Shown piece by piece: positions 61,152-64,000 of a DNA stretch of 64,000 nt (positions are counted from its first letter, which is position 1; every line of letters starts with the position of its first letter). Under the pieces are notes generated by a model, which searched no databases, was not told the DNA's origin, and was given only the letters and a program-made list of their open reading frames with translations. The stretch spans positions 424,044-488,043 of the forward strand of contig CANFCK010000001.1 in assembly GCA_947445035.1 (NCBI GenBank), written 5' to 3'. This DNA is from Deltaproteobacteria bacterium (GTDB taxonomy: Bacteria; Myxococcota_A; UBA796; SXON01). A program made the position numbers and the translations under genes.

Positions 61152-62651
61152 ATGCGCATCACGCTCATCAATCCCCCGATCGACTCCGTGCTGGAACTGG
61201 GCAGCGTCAGTCCGGTCACCGCCTACCTGTTCTACAACTCCGCTCCGCTCGGCATTCTCTATGTCGCGGCGATGTTGGAACAGGCGGGACACACGGTCAC
61301 GGCCATCGACGCCGCAGCTGAGAAACTGGACGTCAAGGGCACGGTCCGGCGGGTAGAGGGCACACGCCCCGACATCGTCGGCATCGGCAGCACCACCGTG
61401 GTCTTCGAGACCGCAAAGCGCCTCGCCACCGCACTCAAAGGCGCCATGCCGAGTGTTCCCGTGGTTCTTGGCGGATATCACGTCACGCTGCTCCCGACCG
61501 ACGCGATGCAGCACCCGGCGTTCGATGTCGGGGTGATTCACGAAGGTGAGTTCACGATGTGTGAGCTGGTGGAGCACTACGCCGGTCGGCGTTCCATCGA
61601 CGACGTGCAGGGCATCGTCTACAAGAAGCCCGATGGCACCATGCACTTCACCGCGACGCGGGCGCGGTTCAAGGACCTCGACAACCTGCCGTTCCCGGCC
61701 CGGCACCTGCTGCCCCACGACCTCTACAAGCCCATTCCGATCGATGAGCACGCCTCACCGAAGTTCGCGATGATCACGTCGCGGGGCTGTCCGCATGCCT
61801 GCGCCTTCTGCCAAAAGGCCAAGTCGGGCTACCGAAGCCACAGCCCCGAGTACATCGCCGACGAGGTCGAGTACCTGGTGCGGGACTTCGGCGCGCGGGA
61901 CATCGCCTTTGTCGACTCGCTCTTCTGCGCCAGCAAGAAGCGGGTCATGGGGATCATGGAGGAGTTCAAGCGTCGCGACATCGCGTCGAAGGTGTCGTGG
62001 ACCTGCTCGTCCCGGGTCGAAGTGGTCGATCGTGAGCTGCTCCAAGCGATGAAGGACGCTGGTTGTTGGCGTACCCGCTTCGGGATCGAGTCGGGCTCCG
62101 ACAAGGTGCTGGAATTCATCAGCAAGGGCATTACCAAGGACAAGATCCGGGCCGCCGTCACCGCGGCGCACGAGGTCGGACTCCGCCCCAAGGCCTTCTT
62201 CATCGTCGGCCATATGCCTGATACCAAGGAGACGATCTCCGAGTCGATCGAATTCGCGAAGTCGATTCCGCTCCACGACGTCACCGTGCAGATCAACACC
62301 CTTTTGCCCAAGACCCCCCAGATGGAAATCTGGGAGCGCGAAGGCACCAAGTGGGGCCGGCTGGTCAACGAATCCAACGAAGAGAAGAGCTTTTGGGAGC
62401 CGACCTTCGTTCCTTGGGGACTGGAGCCCGAGGACATCATCGAGTTCCACCGCCGGTTCTACCGCGAGTTCTACTTCCGGCCGATCACCCTGGCGCGGCA
62501 CTTGGAAACCATCAAGAGCTGGCGCGACGTGTACAAATATGCGAGCGCATCGAGCTTGTTCAGCTTCTTGTTCTACAACCAGGACAAGCTGTCGCTCGAC
62601 ACGATCAAGAGCGCCTTCGGGACCACGTCCAACGCGGATGAGGCGGCTTAG
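61152..62651 (+). CDS. B12-binding radical SAM protein
   Basis: 499 aa from ATG 61152 (frame to the left is antisense/other). N-terminal cobalamin-binding Rossmann fold (~1-150): RITLINPPIDSVLELGS, PLGILYVAAMLEQAGHTV, DIVGIGSTTVVFETA and VVLGGYHVTLLP; the usual DxHxxG is not clearly present. The radical SAM core begins near residue 195 with ITSRGCPHACAFCQKAK (CxxxCxxC) and continues with FVDSLFCASKKRVMG, RFGIESGSDKVLEFI and FIVGHMPDTKE. This is the family that includes methyltransferases, hopanoid and cyclisation enzymes; substrate unknown. Its stop overlaps the convergent TPR gene by 4 nt. Confidence 0.92.
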   Translation: MRITLINPPIDSVLELGSVSPVTAYLFYNSAPLGILYVAAMLEQAGHTVTAIDAAAEKLDVKGTVRRVEGTRPDIVGIGSTTVVFETAKRLATALKGAMPSVPVVLGGYHVTLLPTDAMQHPAFDVGVIHEGEFTMCELVEHYAGRRSIDDVQGIVYKKPDGTMHFTATRARFKDLDNLPFPARHLLPHDLYKPIPIDEHASPKFAMITSRGCPHACAFCQKAKSGYRSHSPEYIADEVEYLVRDFGARDIAFVDSLFCASKKRVMGIMEEFKRRDIASKVSWTCSSRVEVVDRELLQAMKDAGCWRTRFGIESGSDKVLEFISKGITKDKIRAAVTAAHEVGLRPKAFFIVGHMPDTKETISESIEFAKSIPLHDVTVQINTLLPKTPQMEIWEREGTKWGRLVNESNEEKSFWEPTFVPWGLEPEDIIEFHRRFYREFYFRPITLARHLETIKSWRDVYKYASASSLFSFLFYNQDKLSLDTIKSAFGTTSNADEAA

Positions 62652-64000
62652 TTCAGCTCGATCCTAATGACGGTGGTGGTGCCGAGCGCCGCGCCGCCGG
62701 TCTTGATGCAGAGTCGCCACGAGGCGGCCTCGGGTGGGGGCGTCCACCCAATCGACGCCGCACCCATCGCGGTGGCGGTCTTCCGAGACGCCAGAACCTT
62801 GGCCTTGACGCCGGGGAGCGCGCGCCGATCCGCGCCGAGCGGGCGGGCCTCGATGCGCGAAAACGTGGACTCGCCGGCCTCGCCGACGTCCACCGCCCGG
62901 GTCACCGTCCCCGACACCGGGGCGGACCCCTGAAGCGGCGGCGAACACAATGAGCTGACGCGCCCGGCGCCGTCGCCAATCACCACCCCGCCGCCGCCGG
63001 AGCCAACGGCGCCCTCGACGACCCAACCGACGGGAACGCCGTCCGTGAAAGACCACGAGTGCCCCGTCAAGGCCGGTGGTGTCGGGGTTGCCGGGGGGGG
63101 CGGCGCTACCATCGGCTTCGGCTTTTTCGTCGGCGCTTTGGCCGGCGCGGGGGACGCGGCTGGCTGAGGAGATGCCTCGGCTCCGGGAGTCGCGATGGGC
63201 TCCGCAGATTCGACCACGGCCGCTGGCGAAACCGGGTCCGCCTCGACCCCAGCCGCCTCCCGCTTCGCACGCCGCTTCTTCGCCGGTGGCTCGTCCTCGG
63301 CCGCGGCCTGCTCCTTGTCGTCCAGCCCCTCCGCGGGGCGGGTGGCCCAGGCCATCGGTCCCCCACAAGCCCAGACCGGCTCACGATTGGTGGCACACTC
63401 CGCCGCCTCGGCCGCGGTCGCCGCGCCGGCCACGTCCCCCGCGCGCTCGCGGAGCCGTCCCAGCGCCTTCCACAGGCCCGCGGTGAGCTTGCCGGGCGGC
63501 TGAAAGGCCCGCGCCAACCGAAGCGCCTCGCTGTACGCCGCGAGCACCCCCGCGTCGTCCTTCTGCGCCTCGGCCAGTCGCGCCGCCAAAACATACGGGC
63601 CGGGCCACCGCTGACGTGTGGCAAATACCCGGTCCATGTCCGCGCTGGCCTCGTCAAGCTCGCCCGCATCCAGATGCCGGACCGCACGCTCAAGGAAAAA
63701 CCATGGGTATCCGGTGAGATCGGCCTGCCTGGCCAGCGCCGCCAGCGTTTTTTCGCACTGGTCCTCGGGTGGGGCGAGTCGAATCCGGAAGGAGTGGAGA
63801 ATCAGACACCCGCCGCCGCCAGAGGTCAGAAGCGCCCAATCGGCGTCGCGGCCGGCGATCCGGTCACGGAGTTTCGGCGCGTACCGGGCAAACTGCTCGA
63901 CCACGTAGGGCGGCTGGAAGCGGATGCGAGCGTCGGCTGGGATCACCGCGTCGAGCACCTGCGCTTCGACCCGGTAGTCGTGGCCCGCGTTGAGGTCCTG
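62648..64000 (-). CDS. TPR-containing large protein, C-terminal part (runs off the edge)
   Basis: The frame continues to the window edge (DLNAGHDYRVEAQVLDAVIP precedes the GTG at 63958), so the start lies outside; 450 codons are visible. It begins with a region with VIPADARIRFQPPYVVEQFA and WALLTSGGGGCLILHSFRI, like the lumenal tail of multi-pass glycosyltransferases. Then comes a tetratricopeptide block (YPWFFLERAVRHLDAGELDE, YVLAARLAEAQKDDAGVLAA, GLWKALGRLRERAGDVAGAA), a Lys/Glu/Pro/Ala-rich linker and a C-terminal beta domain (GHSWSFTDGVPVGWVVEG ... IRIELN). It may be a membrane glycosyltransferase with a periplasmic TPR and CBM-like tail; only the C-terminus is certain. Confidence 0.6.
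   Translation of the reverse strand, partial: QDLNAGHDYRVEAQVLDAVIPADARIRFQPPYVVEQFARYAPKLRDRIAGRDADWALLTSGGGGCLILHSFRIRLAPPEDQCEKTLAALARQADLTGYPWFFLERAVRHLDAGELDEASADMDRVFATRQRWPGPYVLAARLAEAQKDDAGVLAAYSEALRLARAFQPPGKLTAGLWKALGRLRERAGDVAGAATAAEAAECATNREPVWACGGPMAWATRPAEGLDDKEQAAAEDEPPAKKRRAKREAAGVEADPVSPAAVVESAEPIATPGAEASPQPAASPAPAKAPTKKPKPMVAPPPPATPTPPALTGHSWSFTDGVPVGWVVEGAVGSGGGGVVIGDGAGRVSSLCSPPLQGSAPVSGTVTRAVDVGEAGESTFSRIEARPLGADRRALPGVKAKVLASRKTATAMGAASIGWTPPPEAASWRLCIKTGGAALGTTTVIRIELN

Overview
The window looks like chromosomal DNA of a high-GC, lipoprotein-rich predatory or soil-type bacterium, most likely Myxococcota or a related 'deltaproteobacterial' lineage. This is inferred from several traits. 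GC is high in all frames, judged by eye and not computed. At least six genes encode MopE-type Asp/Gly/Cys repeats (DADGDG...DCDD...DGVDQDCDG). One protein carries a MYXO-CTERM-like tail. Lipobox secretion signals are very common. GTG/TTG starts and 1-22 nt gene overlaps are frequent. No tRNA, rRNA, CRISPR array, prophage or complete IS was seen.

Layout. 0-12 kb: a small DMT (YdcZ-type) permease overlaps a sugar/sorbosone-dehydrogenase lipoprotein. Facing them is a 3239-aa PUFA-synthase-like megaenzyme (NMO-like remnant-KS-AT-ACP-KS-ACPx3-KR-DH-PPTase) with a GNAT gene behind it. 12-20 kb: an outer-membrane protein, then a signalling cluster of a receiver-HATPase protein, a PilZ-hydrolase-methyltransferase fusion, a membrane kinase-receiver-kinase hybrid, and a convergent degenerate-receiver/EAL protein, suggesting c-di-GMP/phosphorelay output. 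20-23 kb: serA-serC and a DUF1292 protein. 23-32 kb: MopE/FG-GAP lipoprotein, a translationally coupled operon of two radical SAM enzymes plus lipoprotein, a 3' remnant of a group II intron, a DUF4344-like metallopeptidase lipoprotein, and several broken genes (in-frame TAG, frameshifts).

32-41 kb: fused alpha-beta 2-oxoacid dehydrogenase E1, an unknown secreted protein flanked by 45-bp copies of a vapC tail, a VapBC-type pair, lipoproteins (one frameshifted), an HMCES/YedK gene, a gamma-carbonic-anhydrase-like gene, a minisatellite inside a decayed MopE relic, a DEAD-box helicase, and a chalcone-isomerase-like protein. 41-51 kb: three more large MopE/FG-GAP/CARDB surface lipoproteins, an EamA transporter, a conserved membrane protein, thiC, and a truncated AbrB antitoxin. 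51-64 kb: DUF2237, a sialidase-like protein, an RsmB-like rRNA methyltransferase, cytochrome c, a PuuD-like membrane protein, Wzi-like porin, a PNGase-F-like lipoprotein overlapping a CopA-type ATPase that in turn overlaps an OmpA/TSP3 protein, a B12-binding radical SAM enzyme, and a partial TPR protein running off the edge.

Genes most likely acting together are megasynthase+GNAT, the 12.7-20.2 kb signalling block, serAC, the radical SAM pair, vapBC, and possibly PNGase-CopA-OmpA (by overlap only). The best candidates for undescribed biology are the single-chain PUFA-like synthase, the PilZ-LuxD-like-methyltransferase fusion, and the radical SAM/lipoprotein operon.
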